Position numbers and translations under genes: made by a program
Shown here: one piece after another, positions 17,636-27,518 of the stretch
Position numbering within the stretch: position 1 is the first letter of the stretch
Layout: each line of letters opens with the position of its first letter
Assembly (NCBI RefSeq): GCF_032464895.1
Contig: NZ_JAWDIC010000003.1
Coordinates: 372,001-436,000, forward strand
DNA: 64,000 bases
Direction: 5' to 3'
From: Phycicoccus sp. M110.8
Lineage (GTDB): Bacteria > Actinomycetota > Actinomycetes > Actinomycetales > Dermatophilaceae
Notes under the pieces: model-generated
What the model was told of the DNA's origin: nothing
What the model saw: the letters and a program-made list of their open reading frames with translations, nothing else
Databases searched by the model: none

Positions 17636-18024
17636 GGCGCCTTGACCGCGAGGACCGCGCACTCGGCGTCGAGCAGCACGCGCTGGGCGGTGCTGCCCGT
17701 GACGAGCTTGCCGACGGGTGAGCGCCGGCGGACCCCGATCACGATGAGGTCGGCCGACACCTCCTCGGCCGCGGAGAGGATCTCCTGCGCGGCCGAGGAC
17801 GCTGCCGTCGGCTGCCGGATCTCGTGCTCGAGCCCGAGCTCGGTGAGCTTGGCGTCCAGGGCGTCGAGGTCCGCCGCCGTGGCGAACAGCGCGTGGGCGT
17901 TGTCGCCGTGGTGCCCGGTGTTCACGACGACCAGCCGTGCGCCCTCACGCTTCGCGAACTCGATGGCGTGGTCGACCGCCGCCAGGCCCTCCGGGGTGGG
18001 GATGTAGCCGACCACGACGGTCAC
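17632..18024 (-). CDS. Universal stress protein (UspA family), transporter-linked
   Basis: This single-domain Usp protein has 130 residues with the alpha/beta fold opening VVVGYIPTPEG and the C-terminal nucleotide-loop region PVGKLVTGSTAQRVLL. It lies between the ATPase and the kinase of the sugar importer and is coupled to both by GTGA overlaps, so it is made together with the transporter. A clear relative is encoded at 41922 in the same relative place in another importer operon; the two share VGY, TPEG, RLVVVN, RQP and PVGKL-GSTAQR blocks. A role in sensing ATP or modulating transport is a guess from that recurrence. Confidence 0.88.
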   Translation of the reverse strand: MTVVVGYIPTPEGLAAVDHAIEFAKREGARLVVVNTGHHGDNAHALFATAADLDALDAKLTELGLEHEIRQPTAASSAAQEILSAAEEVSADLIVIGVRRRSPVGKLVTGSTAQRVLLDAECAVLAVKAP

Positions 18025-18868
18025 GACGCCCCACCCCCTCCGGCCGCGCCGGCGATGTCGACGTCCGCGGGGATCTCCTCGGCGCCGGTGATGAACGACA
18101 CGACGTCGCTCATCGACACCCGGCTCGGCTCGACGACCCCGGCCCGGCGTCCGAGCCGGTGGACGTGGATGCGGTCGGACACCTCGAACACGGCGGGCAT
18201 GTCGTGGCTGATGAGGACGACCGGCAGCCCGCGCTCCTTGATCCGCCGGATCAGCTCGAGCACCTGGGCCGTCTCCCGGACGCCGAGGGCAGCGGTGGGC
18301 TCGTCCATGATGACGACCTTGCTGCCGAACATCGCGGCCCGCGCCACGGCGACCGCCTGGCGCTGGCCACCCGAGAGGGTCTCGACGGTCTGGGAGATGT
18401 CCTGGATGGTGGCGATGCCGAGCGAGTTCAGCTCGTCGCGGGCCGCGGCGCGCATGCCCTTCTTGTCGAGCAGCCGGAACCTGCCGAGCACGCCCTCCCG
18501 ACGCCGCTCGCGCCCGAGGAAGAGGTTGCTCGCGATGTCGAGGGCAGGCGCCACGGCAAGGGTCTGGTAAACCGTCTCGATCCCCTTGCGGCGGGCGTCG
18601 ATCGGCGAGTGGAAGCGGACCTCGTTGCCGTCGAGGGTGATCGTTCCCGCGTCGGGCTGAAGGGCGCCGGTGAGCGCCTTGACGAGGCTCGACTTGCCGG
18701 CGCCGTTGTCGCCGACGATGGCCAGCACCTCGCCGGGGTAGAGGTCGAAGTCCGCACCGTTGATGGCCGTCACGTGGCCGTACCGCTTGACCAGGCCGCG
18801 GCCGGTCATCACGGGCTCTCGGGTGGCGGTGCTGCCCGGCGAGCTCTCGCTTCGGGTCACGGTGTCCA

Positions 18869-18869
<1 letters not shown>
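18021..18869 (-). CDS. Sugar ABC transporter ATP-binding protein (single domain, FrcA/RbsA type)
   Basis: This 282-residue ATPase has Walker A (VGDNGAGKSS), the LSGGQRQ signature, Walker B (VVIMDEPTAAL) and the switch His in ISHDMP. It resembles one half of RbsA-type proteins; a single nucleotide domain of this length is the FrcA arrangement, so two copies would serve one transporter. The ATG at 18869 overlaps the permease stop by one base (TGATG). The stop overlaps the stress-protein start by GTGA. Together with the adjacent permease and binding protein it forms an importer of a monosaccharide such as fructose or ribose. The exact sugar is not determined. Confidence 0.92.
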
Positions 18870-19867
<998 letters not shown>

Positions 19868-19870
19868 GGC

Positions 19871-20908
19871 TCAGCCCCAGCAGTTCGCCGCGCCCCACGT
19901 CGTGTCCTTGGACTCGACGCCGGGAACGGGCTTGTCGGTGATGAGGGTCGCGCCGGTGTCGATGAAGCCGCTGGGCTTGGTGCCCGACTTGGCGTACTCG
20001 ACGACGGCCTTGACGCCGTCCTCTGCCATCTTCTTCGGGAACTGCATCACGGTCGCCACGAACTGGCCGTCCTTGACGTTCTGCACGCCGGCGCAGCCGC
20101 CGTCGATGGCACCGACGAGGACCTTGTCGGCGATGCCCTTCTCCTTGAGGGCCTGGTAGGCACCCCGGGCTGCCGGCTCGTTGATGTTGTAGACGACGTT
20201 GACCTGGCCGCCGACACGCTGCAGCAGGTTCTCCATGGCCGCCTGGGCCTTGGTCTGGTCACCCTGCGTCAGCGCGCTGCCGATGATGGCGGGGGTCTTG
20301 AGCGGGAGGCCCATCCCCTCGAGGAAGCCGTTGTGCCGCTGGATGCCGACCGAGGCGCTGGGGTCGAGGTCCATGGCCACGATCTGCGGCTTGGTGCTAC
20401 CCATGCGCGCCTTGACGTACTGGCCGAGCAGCTTGCCGGCCTGCTCGTTGTTCGTCGCGTAGGTCGCGGCGACCGCGTCGGGCGGGGTGGTCGCCGTGTC
20501 GAGCGCGATCACGATGACACCGGCGTCCTGCGCCTTCTTGATGGCGCCCAGCACACCGGCGGAGTTGCTCGGCGTGATGAGGATGCCCTTGACGCCCTGC
20601 TGGACGAGGTTCTCGATGGCGGTGACCTGGCCCGCGTTGTCGCCGTCGAACTTGCCGGCGAGCGCGATCAGGGTGTCGCCGTTCTTCTGCGCCTCGGCCT
20701 TCGCCGACTCCCGCAGCTTGACGAAGTAGGGGTTGCTGTCGGTCTTGGTCACCAGACCGATCTTGATCGGGCCCTTCGACCCGCCACTGCTGCCGACGGC
20801 CCCGGGGCCGGAGGTCTTGGTGGTGCTGCAGGCGCCGAGGGCTAGGGCCGTCGTCGATGCGAGTGCGACGGCCACTGCGGCCGTTCGCGTCCTGCTGTGC
20901 CGGTTCAT
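19871..20908 (-). CDS. Sugar-binding lipoprotein (FrcB/RbsB type, PBP1 family)
   Basis: This 345-residue exported lipoprotein has a basic start, a hydrophobic stretch and the lipobox LALGACS, then a ribose-binding-protein-like fold opening KIGLVTKTDSNPYFVKL. IDGGCAGVQNV and DTATTP lie in the ligand cleft region. The start is the ATG at 20908 with AGGAGA seven bases upstream. It is the first gene of the five-gene cluster (binding protein, permease, ATPase, stress protein, kinase) and faces a divergent LacI gene over a 159-base spacer with two operator-like repeats. FrcB of Sinorhizobium binds fructose, mannose and ribose; the ligand here is not known. Confidence 0.9.
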   Translation of the reverse strand: MNRHSRTRTAAVAVALASTTALALGACSTTKTSGPGAVGSSGGSKGPIKIGLVTKTDSNPYFVKLRESAKAEAQKNGDTLIALAGKFDGDNAGQVTAIENLVQQGVKGILITPSNSAGVLGAIKKAQDAGVIVIALDTATTPPDAVAATYATNNEQAGKLLGQYVKARMGSTKPQIVAMDLDPSASVGIQRHNGFLEGMGLPLKTPAIIGSALTQGDQTKAQAAMENLLQRVGGQVNVVYNINEPAARGAYQALKEKGIADKVLVGAIDGGCAGVQNVKDGQFVATVMQFPKKMAEDGVKAVVEYAKSGTKPSGFIDTGATLITDKPVPGVESKDTTWGAANCWG

Positions 20909-21017
20909 GTGCGTTCTCCTGGGTCGAGGCCTAAGCGGCGTTGATCGGGACTCGTGACCTTCGGCTGGCGCCTCAGGGCTCTCGCCAAGATAGGAGCGCG
21001 GACGGGCCGGGAAAATG

Positions 21018-21041
21018 GTTTGCGCAAATGCTTGCGCGAAA
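21018..21041. promoter_or_regulatory. Tandem LacI operator-like repeats between divergent sugar genes
   Basis: TTTGCGCAAA (21019-21028) is a perfect 10-base palindrome with a central GC. A related CTTGCGCGAA (21031-21040) follows at a 12-base offset, about one helical turn. The pair lies 27 bases before the LacI gene start and about 110 before the frcB-like start on the other strand. The rest of the 20909-21067 spacer contains no other structure I can name. Confidence 0.55.
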
Positions 21042-21067
21042 AGTCGGCGGCCGGGCACCATGCGACG

Positions 21068-22096
21068 GTGAGGCCTCCGCGGCGTACTCCTCGACTCGCA
21101 GACGTCGCCAAGCTGGCGGGGGTCTCGATCTCGACCGTGTCCCACGTCGTCAACGGGACCCGGTTCGTCTCCCCCGACACCCGCGACCGGGTCCGGCAGG
21201 CGATGACCAGCCTCGACTACGAGCCGCCGCCCCTGGCCGTGCGCACCCGGTCGGGCCGCGCCATCGGCCTGGCCATCACCGGGGCCTCCAGCCCCTACTT
21301 CGCCGAGCTCATCCAGGGCGTGGAGTCCGAGGCGAGCCGCGCCGGCTTCGCGCTGCTGCTGTGCGACACCCACGACGACGTGCAGCGCGAGGCCGATGCC
21401 GTGTCGATGTTGTTGGCGCACAACGTCGAGGCGATCGTCATCGCGCCCACCAAGGGCTTCCAGTCCGAGACCCTCCCGCTCTTGCGCAAGCACGAGACCC
21501 CCTTCGTCTTCGTGGACCGGATGAGCGACGTCCGCTGCGACCAGGTGGGCACCGAGAACGAGGCCGTGTCCGTCGCCCTCGTCGAGCACCTGCTCGAGCT
21601 GGGGCACCGCCGGGTCGGCATGCTCACCGGCCTCGAGGGCCTGTCGACGACCGAGGAGCGGTGGCGCGGCTACGTCAGGGCGCACGAGCTCGCCGACGTG
21701 CCGATCGACCCGCAGCTCGTCGTGCCGGCCCACTCCACCGTCGGCGGCGGCCGCGCGGGCACCACGGCCATGCTGCGGCTGGACGAGCCACCGACCGCGA
21801 TCTTCAGCGGCAACAACGCCATGACCATCGGCGCCCTGCTGGCGCTCAAGCAGGGCGGACGACGGGTGCCCGAGGACGTCGCCCTCGTGACCTTCGACGA
21901 CTTCGAGTGGGCCAGCGCCATGTCACCGGCGCTCACCGCCGCCGCCCAGCCGTTCCACGCCATGGGGGCACAGGCCGTCCAGCTGCTCATGCGCCGGCTG
22001 GAGGACCCCTTCGCACCGCGCCGGGTGGTCCGCCTGCCCGTCGAGATCGAGCACCGGGAGAGCTGCGGCTGCCGCGTGGAGGTCCCTGCGACATGA
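21068..22096 (+). CDS. LacI-family regulator of the fructose/ribose-type cluster
   Basis: This 342-residue regulator has the helix-turn-helix RLADVAKLAGVSISTVSHVV near residues 9-28, a hinge, and an effector domain opening AIGLAITGASSPYF. The GTG at 21068 is chosen because earlier in-frame codons run through the operator region, and LacI proteins start a few residues before the helix-turn-helix; no ribosome site is visible, so the mRNA could be leaderless. The gene is divergent from the importer and likely binds the tandem repeats at 21018-21041. The C-terminus ends ESCGC followed by VEVPAT, and the last codons fall inside a 14-base tandem repeat. Confidence 0.88.
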   Translation: MRPPRRTPRLADVAKLAGVSISTVSHVVNGTRFVSPDTRDRVRQAMTSLDYEPPPLAVRTRSGRAIGLAITGASSPYFAELIQGVESEASRAGFALLLCDTHDDVQREADAVSMLLAHNVEAIVIAPTKGFQSETLPLLRKHETPFVFVDRMSDVRCDQVGTENEAVSVALVEHLLELGHRRVGMLTGLEGLSTTEERWRGYVRAHELADVPIDPQLVVPAHSTVGGGRAGTTAMLRLDEPPTAIFSGNNAMTIGALLALKQGGRRVPEDVALVTFDDFEWASAMSPALTAAAQPFHAMGAQAVQLLMRRLEDPFAPRRVVRLPVEIEHRESCGCRVEVPAT

Positions 22097-22140
22097 CACC
22101 TGCGACATGACACCTGCGACGTGACACCTGCGACGTGACC
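22085..22140. repeat. Four tandem copies of a 14-base unit across the end of the LacI gene
   Basis: The unit CCTGCGACATGACA is repeated four times without gaps; copies three and four read CGTG for CATG, and the last base of copy four is C. The LacI stop codon (22094-22096) is in the first copy. Because 14 is not a multiple of three, each copy puts a TGA in a different frame, so stops cover the readthrough frames. Confidence 0.9.
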
Positions 22141-22145
22141 CAGGA

Positions 22146-22185
22146 CGAGGGCCCGAACCGGCCGCACGTGCCGATCGGGCCCTCG
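22146..22185 (+). terminator. Hairpin terminator after the LacI gene
   Basis: CGAGGGCCCGA (22146-22156) pairs perfectly with TCGGGCCCTCG (22175-22185) across an 18-base loop. It is the first strong structure after the LacI stop. No T-run follows, as is common in high-GC actinobacteria. Confidence 0.65.
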
Positions 22186-22196
22186 CCCGAGCTGTG

Positions 22197-22238
22197 CCGG
22201 CACCCCGCCGTGCGCGTGTCGACCGGGCGGGGTGCCGG
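22197..22238 (-). terminator. Hairpin terminator of the GH92 gene
   Basis: CCGGCACCCCGCC (22197-22209) pairs perfectly over 13 bases with GGCGGGGTGCCGG (22226-22238), with a 16-base loop. It starts three bases beyond the GH92 stop on the minus strand. With the preceding hairpin it separates two converging genes. Confidence 0.65.
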
Positions 22239-22241
22239 GCC

Positions 22242-25200
22242 TCAGCCGACCGTGACGCTCACCGTGGCCAGTGTGTCGTTCCGCGTGTCACCGACCCAGA
22301 CCTTCACGGCATACGTGCCGGCGACCGCCCACGCGTGCGTACCGGTCAGGGTCGCGGTGCCGTCGGCCTCGACGGCGACCTCCGCGTCCTCGGTGGCGCT
22401 CCCGTCACCCCACGCGACACGGGCGGCGTAGCCGCCCTCAGCCGGCACTCCCCCGCTGACCGTGCCGAGGGTCACCGTGGACGCCGTCCCGACCTTGGCA
22501 GTGGCGCCGCCGGCCGGCTTCACCGTGACCGGTGTCCCGTTGTCCGCCACCGAGAACACGTGGATCCGCCCGTTGGCGTGGGGGTCCCCCGTCTGGGTCG
22601 GGAGGGTCACGGACTTCACCGTCTTGCCGGCCGGGATGGTGAGAGGGGCCGTCGCGAACAGCTTGAGCTGGCAGCCGTCGGTGCCGGTGCCGTTGAGCCG
22701 GGTGCCCATCTGTACCGCGATCGCGTTCCCGAACTGCGGTGAGCCGCACCAGTCGCCGTACTGGATCGGGTACTGCACGCTCGTGCCGTCGGTGAAGCTC
22801 ACCGTCCCGACCGTGTCCTGGTTCTTCTGCGTCGCCGTGCCGATCAGGCTCAGCCTGGTGGCCCCGGGCGCCAGTGACACGGGCAGCGTCTGCCCGGCCC
22901 CGGTGGCGTTGTCCGGCCTGCCTGCCGGGATGCCCGGCATCGAGAACGTCAGGTCGGTCCCGGGCACGGTCAGCAACCGGCCGGGCGTGGCGCCGGCGGC
23001 CCACAGCGCGGGCCGCGAGATGCCGGCCTGGTCCCCGTCGCACGGCACGAGCTGGCCCGGGTCGCCGATGCAGACGAGGTCGAACCCGCTGGCGTAGGAC
23101 GGCACGACCGCCTCGTGGACGACCGCCTGGCCGACCGCGCTGGCCTTCTCCTTGAGGCCGCTGACCGTCACCACCGGCTCGTAGGCACCGGCTTCGGCGT
23201 AGGTGTGCTCGGCCCGCACCGTGTAGGAGCCGAGGTCGCCTGCCTCGATCGTGCCGGCCGAGCTGGTCCCGTCGCCCCAGGCCACGGTCGCGGTGTAGTC
23301 CGTCGCGGTCGCCTTCTTGTCGCCGGAGAAGGTGGCGACGATGCCGGAGACGGGCTGGCCCTGCACGCTCTCCAAGGCGTCGCCCACCGTGACCTTCAGC
23401 CCTGCGTTCTGCGCCTTGGTGCCGTCGGTGAGGAACTCGACCTCCGACAGTCGCGGCGTGCCGGTGCTGTCGGTCACGACCAGCCGGTACGTCGTGTACG
23501 TGCCCGGCGTGGCGATCTTGAACGGCCGCGTCTGGGTGTGCCAGGGGAACTCCTGGGCGGTGCGCTCGTCGAGCACCTGCCACTCGCGCCCGTCCTTGGA
23601 GCCCTCGAGACGCCAGGCGGACGGCGCACCACCGGACGAGCCGTTGGTGAGCGTGTAGAAGGTGGCCCGCTGCCCTGCGCCCGAGAGGGTGTAGGCGATC
23701 GTCGGGGTGGCCGTGGTGAACGCCGTCGACGTCGCCGAGGAGTTGTCGAACAGCGCCTTCGCGTCGTCGGTTCCGGTGGCCGTCGCGGTCCCTCGCTGCG
23801 GGCCCGTTGCGTCCCGCAGCGGCAGGGGCTTCGCGTCACCCTTGGTCAGCGACGGAGGGGTCGCGTTGGGCTGGCTGCCGTAGCTCGAGGGGGACGAACC
23901 CATCGTGAAGTCGAGCGTCGCCGCGCCGCTCAGCACCGAGCTGGGGATGGAGACCGGCATCCAGCCGTCACCGTCGACCTTGAGCTTCTGCACGTAGATG
24001 TTCGTCTCGGAGTTGCCCGGGGCGTTGATGACCAGGTCACCGGCGGAGCGGTGCACCGTCGCCTTGGTGAACTTCGGCGAGCCGACGGCCCACTGGTCCG
24101 AGCCGACCTGCAGCGGGTAGATGCCGAGTGAGGACAGGACGTACCACGACGACATCTCGCCGTTGTCCTCGTCGCCCGGGTAGCCCTGGCCGATCTCGTC
24201 GCCGACGTAGAGCCGACGCAGGATCTCGCGCACCTTCTCGGCCGTCTTCCACTGCTGGCCGGTGAAGTCGTACATGTACGGGATGTGGTGGGAGACCTGG
24301 TTGCTCATGCCCAGCTGGCCCATGCGCACGTCCCGCGCCTCGATCATCTCGTGGATCGTGCCCCCGTAGGAGCCCGGCTTGGTCGCGGTCTCCGGCGTCG
24401 AGAAGAACGTGTCCAGCTTCTTCGCCAGGGCGGCCTTGCCGCCGAGCAGGTTGGCGAGGCCGTTGCCGTCCTGCGGCGCGTGGAAGGCGAAGTTCCAGCC
24501 GTCCGTCTCGGTGTAGTCCCCGCCCCAGACCTCGGGGTCGAAGCTCGAGGCGAAGTCACCGCTGGCGTCGCGGCCCTGGAAGAACCCGGTCCTGGGGTTG
24601 AAGAGGTTGACGTATGCCGTGGCGCGCTTGAGGAAGTACTCGGACTCCTCGGAGAGCTGGGCACGGCGGTCGGCGGGGACGCTCGGGTCCTTCGACAGGG
24701 CGGCCGCCTGGTTGCCGATGCCGAAGTCGTTGACGAGGCCCTCGAGCCCCCACGAGACGCTCTCACCGGTGCTGGTCGGGGTGTACCCGAGGAACGTCGA
24801 CGTCGTGAGGCCCTTGCGACCGACCCCGGACGAGGCCGGCAGCACCGTGGCGTTCTTCAGGGCCGCGTCGTAGGTGCCGAGCTTGTCGGGCAGGGACACG
24901 CCGTTGAGGTACGCCTCGGCGAACGCGACGTCCGAGCTCGTGCCCGTCATGAGGTCGGCGTACCCCGGCGAGGACCAGCGGGCGACCCAGCCGCCGTCGC
25001 GGTACTGCTGCACGAAGCCGTCGACCAGCTCGGCCGCGACGTCCGGGTAGAGCAGCGCGTAGGCCGGCCACACGGTCCGGTAGGTGTCCCAGAACCCGTT
25101 GTTGACGTAGATCTTCCCCGGCTTCACGACCGCGTTGGTGGTCGTCGCCGTCGCGGTCCCGGACTTGGGGGTCACCGGGCTGGCGTACTCGTACTTCGGG

Positions 25201-27335
25201 GAGTCTGCGGTGCCGGTGTTCTCGAACTGGCTGTTGGGGTAGAGGTTCAGCCGGTACAGGTTCGAGTACAGGGTGCGCAGGTCGGAGTCGGATGCCCCCT
25301 CGACCGTGACCACGCCGAGGCGCTTCTCCCACGCGGCGCGCGCTGTGTCCTGCACGTCGGTGAAGCTGCGGCCCTGGAGCTCGAGGGCGAGGTTCTTCTT
25401 CGCCTGGTCCAGGGAGATGAACGACGTGGAGAGCCGGAGCTCGACGGTGTGGTCGCCCGTGGTGTCGAAGGTGGCGTAGCGGGTGCCGGTGTGCCCGTTC
25501 GGCGCGGTGCCGGTCGCTGTCGCGGCACGGTCGAACACGCCATAGACGAACATCCGGCTGCGGCCGACGGACAGGCCGCTGCCGTTGTCGACCCAGCCCG
25601 TCATGGTGCCGGTGGCGGGGTCGACGGTGAACGTGCCGTTGTTGTCGATCGTGTCGACCACGAGGCTGCCGGTCGGCGCGGAGTCCGGGAACGTGAACCG
25701 GTAGGCGCCGCCGTGGTCCGCAGGCGTGGTCTCGGCCGTGATGCCGCCGTCCAGCTCGACCCGGTAGTACTCGGGGCGCGCGACCTCGGTGGCGTGGTCG
25801 AAGGCGAGCCCGCGGCCGGACGCACTGCCCGTCGGGACGCCCTGGGCGACGGACGGCATCACCGACAGCTGGTTGCGGTCCCCCATCCACGGTGACGGCT
25901 CGTGCGAGACGCCGAGACCCTGCAGCACCGGTCGGTTGTCCGCGTTGTTGCTGCCCTGGTAGGCGTACTCCCACGACTGGCTGTTCGCGTTGGTGAGGGG
26001 CGTGAAGAACGTGAAGCCGTTGGGGACGGCGCTGATCGGCAGGTTGTTGCCCCGCGAGAACGACCCTGAGGCGTTGGTGCCGCGCCGGACGTCGACGAAG
26101 TTCGTCGGGCTCGAGTGGTCGGGCGTCGCCGGGGACGGGTCGATCCGGATGTCGTCGACCCAGCCGCCGAACTTCGTGCCGGTCTTGGCGCCCCCGGTGT
26201 TGTCGTAGCCGAGCAGGATGGCGTCGACGGTCTTGCCCCGGGCCACGGTGCCGAGGTCGACGCTGACCGCGTTCCACTGCGCGGCATACAGGATCTTGCC
26301 CTCGCCCTGCCCGCTCGGCGACGCCTTGGTGTGGTGGCTGTCGGTGGCGGCGAGGTCGGACAGATAGGTGCCGTCGGTGAATCGCAGGTCAACCGCGGCG
26401 TAGGTCGACGGGTACGTCAGGTCGCCCTTCACCATGTCGGGGATGATCGTGTAGCTCAGCCGCGAGCTGTCACCGACGGGGATGTCGACGTCGTAGAGCC
26501 GGTTCCAGGCGTAGCCGCGGCCGTCTGCGGTGTGCCGGCCCGCGTAGTGCAGGGCACGGATCCCGGTCCAGCCGACCAGCGACTTGATGTTGTAGCCCGA
26601 GCGCGGCCCCTGCCCCACCTCGGTGACCATCGGCGAGGCGACGGGGGTGGTCGTCGTCGGGTCCTCGTTCAGGCCCCAGTCGGCGAGCTGCACGATGCTG
26701 CCGCCGTGGTTGGCCGTGACGTCGAGCCGGTAGTAGGTGTAGCTGCCGGGCGTCGCGATCGTGAAGGTCTTGGTCTGGAAGCGCTCGGTGAAGTCCAGCC
26801 CGGTCCGGCGGTCGACGTCGGTCCAGGTCGACCCGTCGGTCGAGCCCTGGACCGTGACGTCCCTGGGGTCGCGCTCGGGGGCGTCGTTCGCCGAGGTGAG
26901 CGAGTAGGTGACGGCCCGCTTGGCGCCGGAGAGCTGGTAGCGCACCCAACCGGTCGCGGCGAAGACCAGCCACTTGGTGTCGGGGTTGTCGTCGGTGAGG
27001 TTGGCGGCCACCTCGCCGGGGGCGTTCTCCCCGCTCGCGGTGATGCCGACGACGGCCCCCAGCAGGCTGCCGTCGGCACCTTGGCTGCCGGTGACGTTCG
27101 CCTGGCGGGGTCCGTCCGGACCCGCCTCGACCGTGGAGGCCGCGGGTTGCGGCTGGCCCTGCTCGAAGGAGCTGTAGAACGCCCCTCCCGCGCCGCCGGG
27201 GGCCGCGGCCCGGGCCGTCGAGCCGCTGGGGGTCGGCGTGGGCGCGGCCGCCGCGCCCGTCGCGGACGCCCAGCCGAGGGCGACGGCGAGGACGCCGGTC
27301 ATGAGGGTTCTGGAAAGGGCGACGCTCGCGCGCAT
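22242..27335 (-). CDS. Secreted multidomain GH92 alpha-mannosidase with PKD domains
   Basis: This 1697-residue exported enzyme should remove mannose from mannans or N-glycan-type chains outside the cell. After a signal peptide (about residues 1-31) come an F5/8-type/CBM32-like domain (about 85-212, with the YTYYRLDVTANHGG strand), a linker beta-sandwich, and the GH92 core (about 410-1150). The core opens NFVDVRRGTNASGSFSRGNN and includes GWNFAFHAPQDGNGL and the catalytic-region GDEDNGEMSSWYVLSSLG near residue 1059. A second F5/8-like domain (about 1165-1310), a PKD-like repeat, a beta-sandwich and a final PKD-like repeat (TYAVKVWVGDTRN) follow. No sortase motif or membrane anchor is visible, so it is probably released. 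The ATG at 27335 has GGAGGA upstream. It is divergent from a LacI gene. Confidence 0.9.
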   Translation of the reverse strand: MRASVALSRTLMTGVLAVALGWASATGAAAAPTPTPSGSTARAAAPGGAGGAFYSSFEQGQPQPAASTVEAGPDGPRQANVTGSQGADGSLLGAVVGITASGENAPGEVAANLTDDNPDTKWLVFAATGWVRYQLSGAKRAVTYSLTSANDAPERDPRDVTVQGSTDGSTWTDVDRRTGLDFTERFQTKTFTIATPGSYTYYRLDVTANHGGSIVQLADWGLNEDPTTTTPVASPMVTEVGQGPRSGYNIKSLVGWTGIRALHYAGRHTADGRGYAWNRLYDVDIPVGDSSRLSYTIIPDMVKGDLTYPSTYAAVDLRFTDGTYLSDLAATDSHHTKASPSGQGEGKILYAAQWNAVSVDLGTVARGKTVDAILLGYDNTGGAKTGTKFGGWVDDIRIDPSPATPDHSSPTNFVDVRRGTNASGSFSRGNNLPISAVPNGFTFFTPLTNANSQSWEYAYQGSNNADNRPVLQGLGVSHEPSPWMGDRNQLSVMPSVAQGVPTGSASGRGLAFDHATEVARPEYYRVELDGGITAETTPADHGGAYRFTFPDSAPTGSLVVDTIDNNGTFTVDPATGTMTGWVDNGSGLSVGRSRMFVYGVFDRAATATGTAPNGHTGTRYATFDTTGDHTVELRLSTSFISLDQAKKNLALELQGRSFTDVQDTARAAWEKRLGVVTVEGASDSDLRTLYSNLYRLNLYPNSQFENTGTADSPKYEYASPVTPKSGTATATTTNAVVKPGKIYVNNGFWDTYRTVWPAYALLYPDVAAELVDGFVQQYRDGGWVARWSSPGYADLMTGTSSDVAFAEAYLNGVSLPDKLGTYDAALKNATVLPASSGVGRKGLTTSTFLGYTPTSTGESVSWGLEGLVNDFGIGNQAAALSKDPSVPADRRAQLSEESEYFLKRATAYVNLFNPRTGFFQGRDASGDFASSFDPEVWGGDYTETDGWNFAFHAPQDGNGLANLLGGKAALAKKLDTFFSTPETATKPGSYGGTIHEMIEARDVRMGQLGMSNQVSHHIPYMYDFTGQQWKTAEKVREILRRLYVGDEIGQGYPGDEDNGEMSSWYVLSSLGIYPLQVGSDQWAVGSPKFTKATVHRSAGDLVINAPGNSETNIYVQKLKVDGDGWMPVSIPSSVLSGAATLDFTMGSSPSSYGSQPNATPPSLTKGDAKPLPLRDATGPQRGTATATGTDDAKALFDNSSATSTAFTTATPTIAYTLSGAGQRATFYTLTNGSSGGAPSAWRLEGSKDGREWQVLDERTAQEFPWHTQTRPFKIATPGTYTTYRLVVTDSTGTPRLSEVEFLTDGTKAQNAGLKVTVGDALESVQGQPVSGIVATFSGDKKATATDYTATVAWGDGTSSAGTIEAGDLGSYTVRAEHTYAEAGAYEPVVTVSGLKEKASAVGQAVVHEAVVPSYASGFDLVCIGDPGQLVPCDGDQAGISRPALWAAGATPGRLLTVPGTDLTFSMPGIPAGRPDNATGAGQTLPVSLAPGATRLSLIGTATQKNQDTVGTVSFTDGTSVQYPIQYGDWCGSPQFGNAIAVQMGTRLNGTGTDGCQLKLFATAPLTIPAGKTVKSVTLPTQTGDPHANGRIHVFSVADNGTPVTVKPAGGATAKVGTASTVTLGTVSGGVPAEGGYAARVAWGDGSATEDAEVAVEADGTATLTGTHAWAVAGTYAVKVWVGDTRNDTLATVSVTVG

Positions 27336-27393
27336 GGGTCCTCCGGCCACGTCATCGTGTCCGCCACGACACCGTGGCAGTGGGGGCATCCTT

Positions 27394-27461
27394 TTGCCCG
27401 ACTTGCGGGGAGGGCAATGGTCCGGGCCGCCCTTGTCCGCACCGGACAGACAACTGGACAA
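27394..27461. promoter_or_regulatory. Inverted repeats in the GH92/LacI divergent spacer
   Basis: Two sets of inverted repeats lie in the 27336-27518 spacer. One is TTGCCC (27394-27399) with GGGCAA (27412-27417). The other is TGTCCG-N3-CGGACA (27434-27448), with an outer TTGTCC/GGACAA pair (27433-27438 and 27456-27461). They could be sites for the regulator at 27519, but neither fits the usual LacI consensus, so this is tentative. Confidence 0.3.
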
Positions 27462-27518
27462 ACCATGACGCTTCGCCGGCCTGCACCCTGTTGCCCTGCT
27501 GCGGTGGCGTCTGGTGGG

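Noticed and set aside
22085-22140. CRISPR array
   Set aside because: The 14-base units are contiguous with no spacers, and no cas genes are present anywhere in the window.
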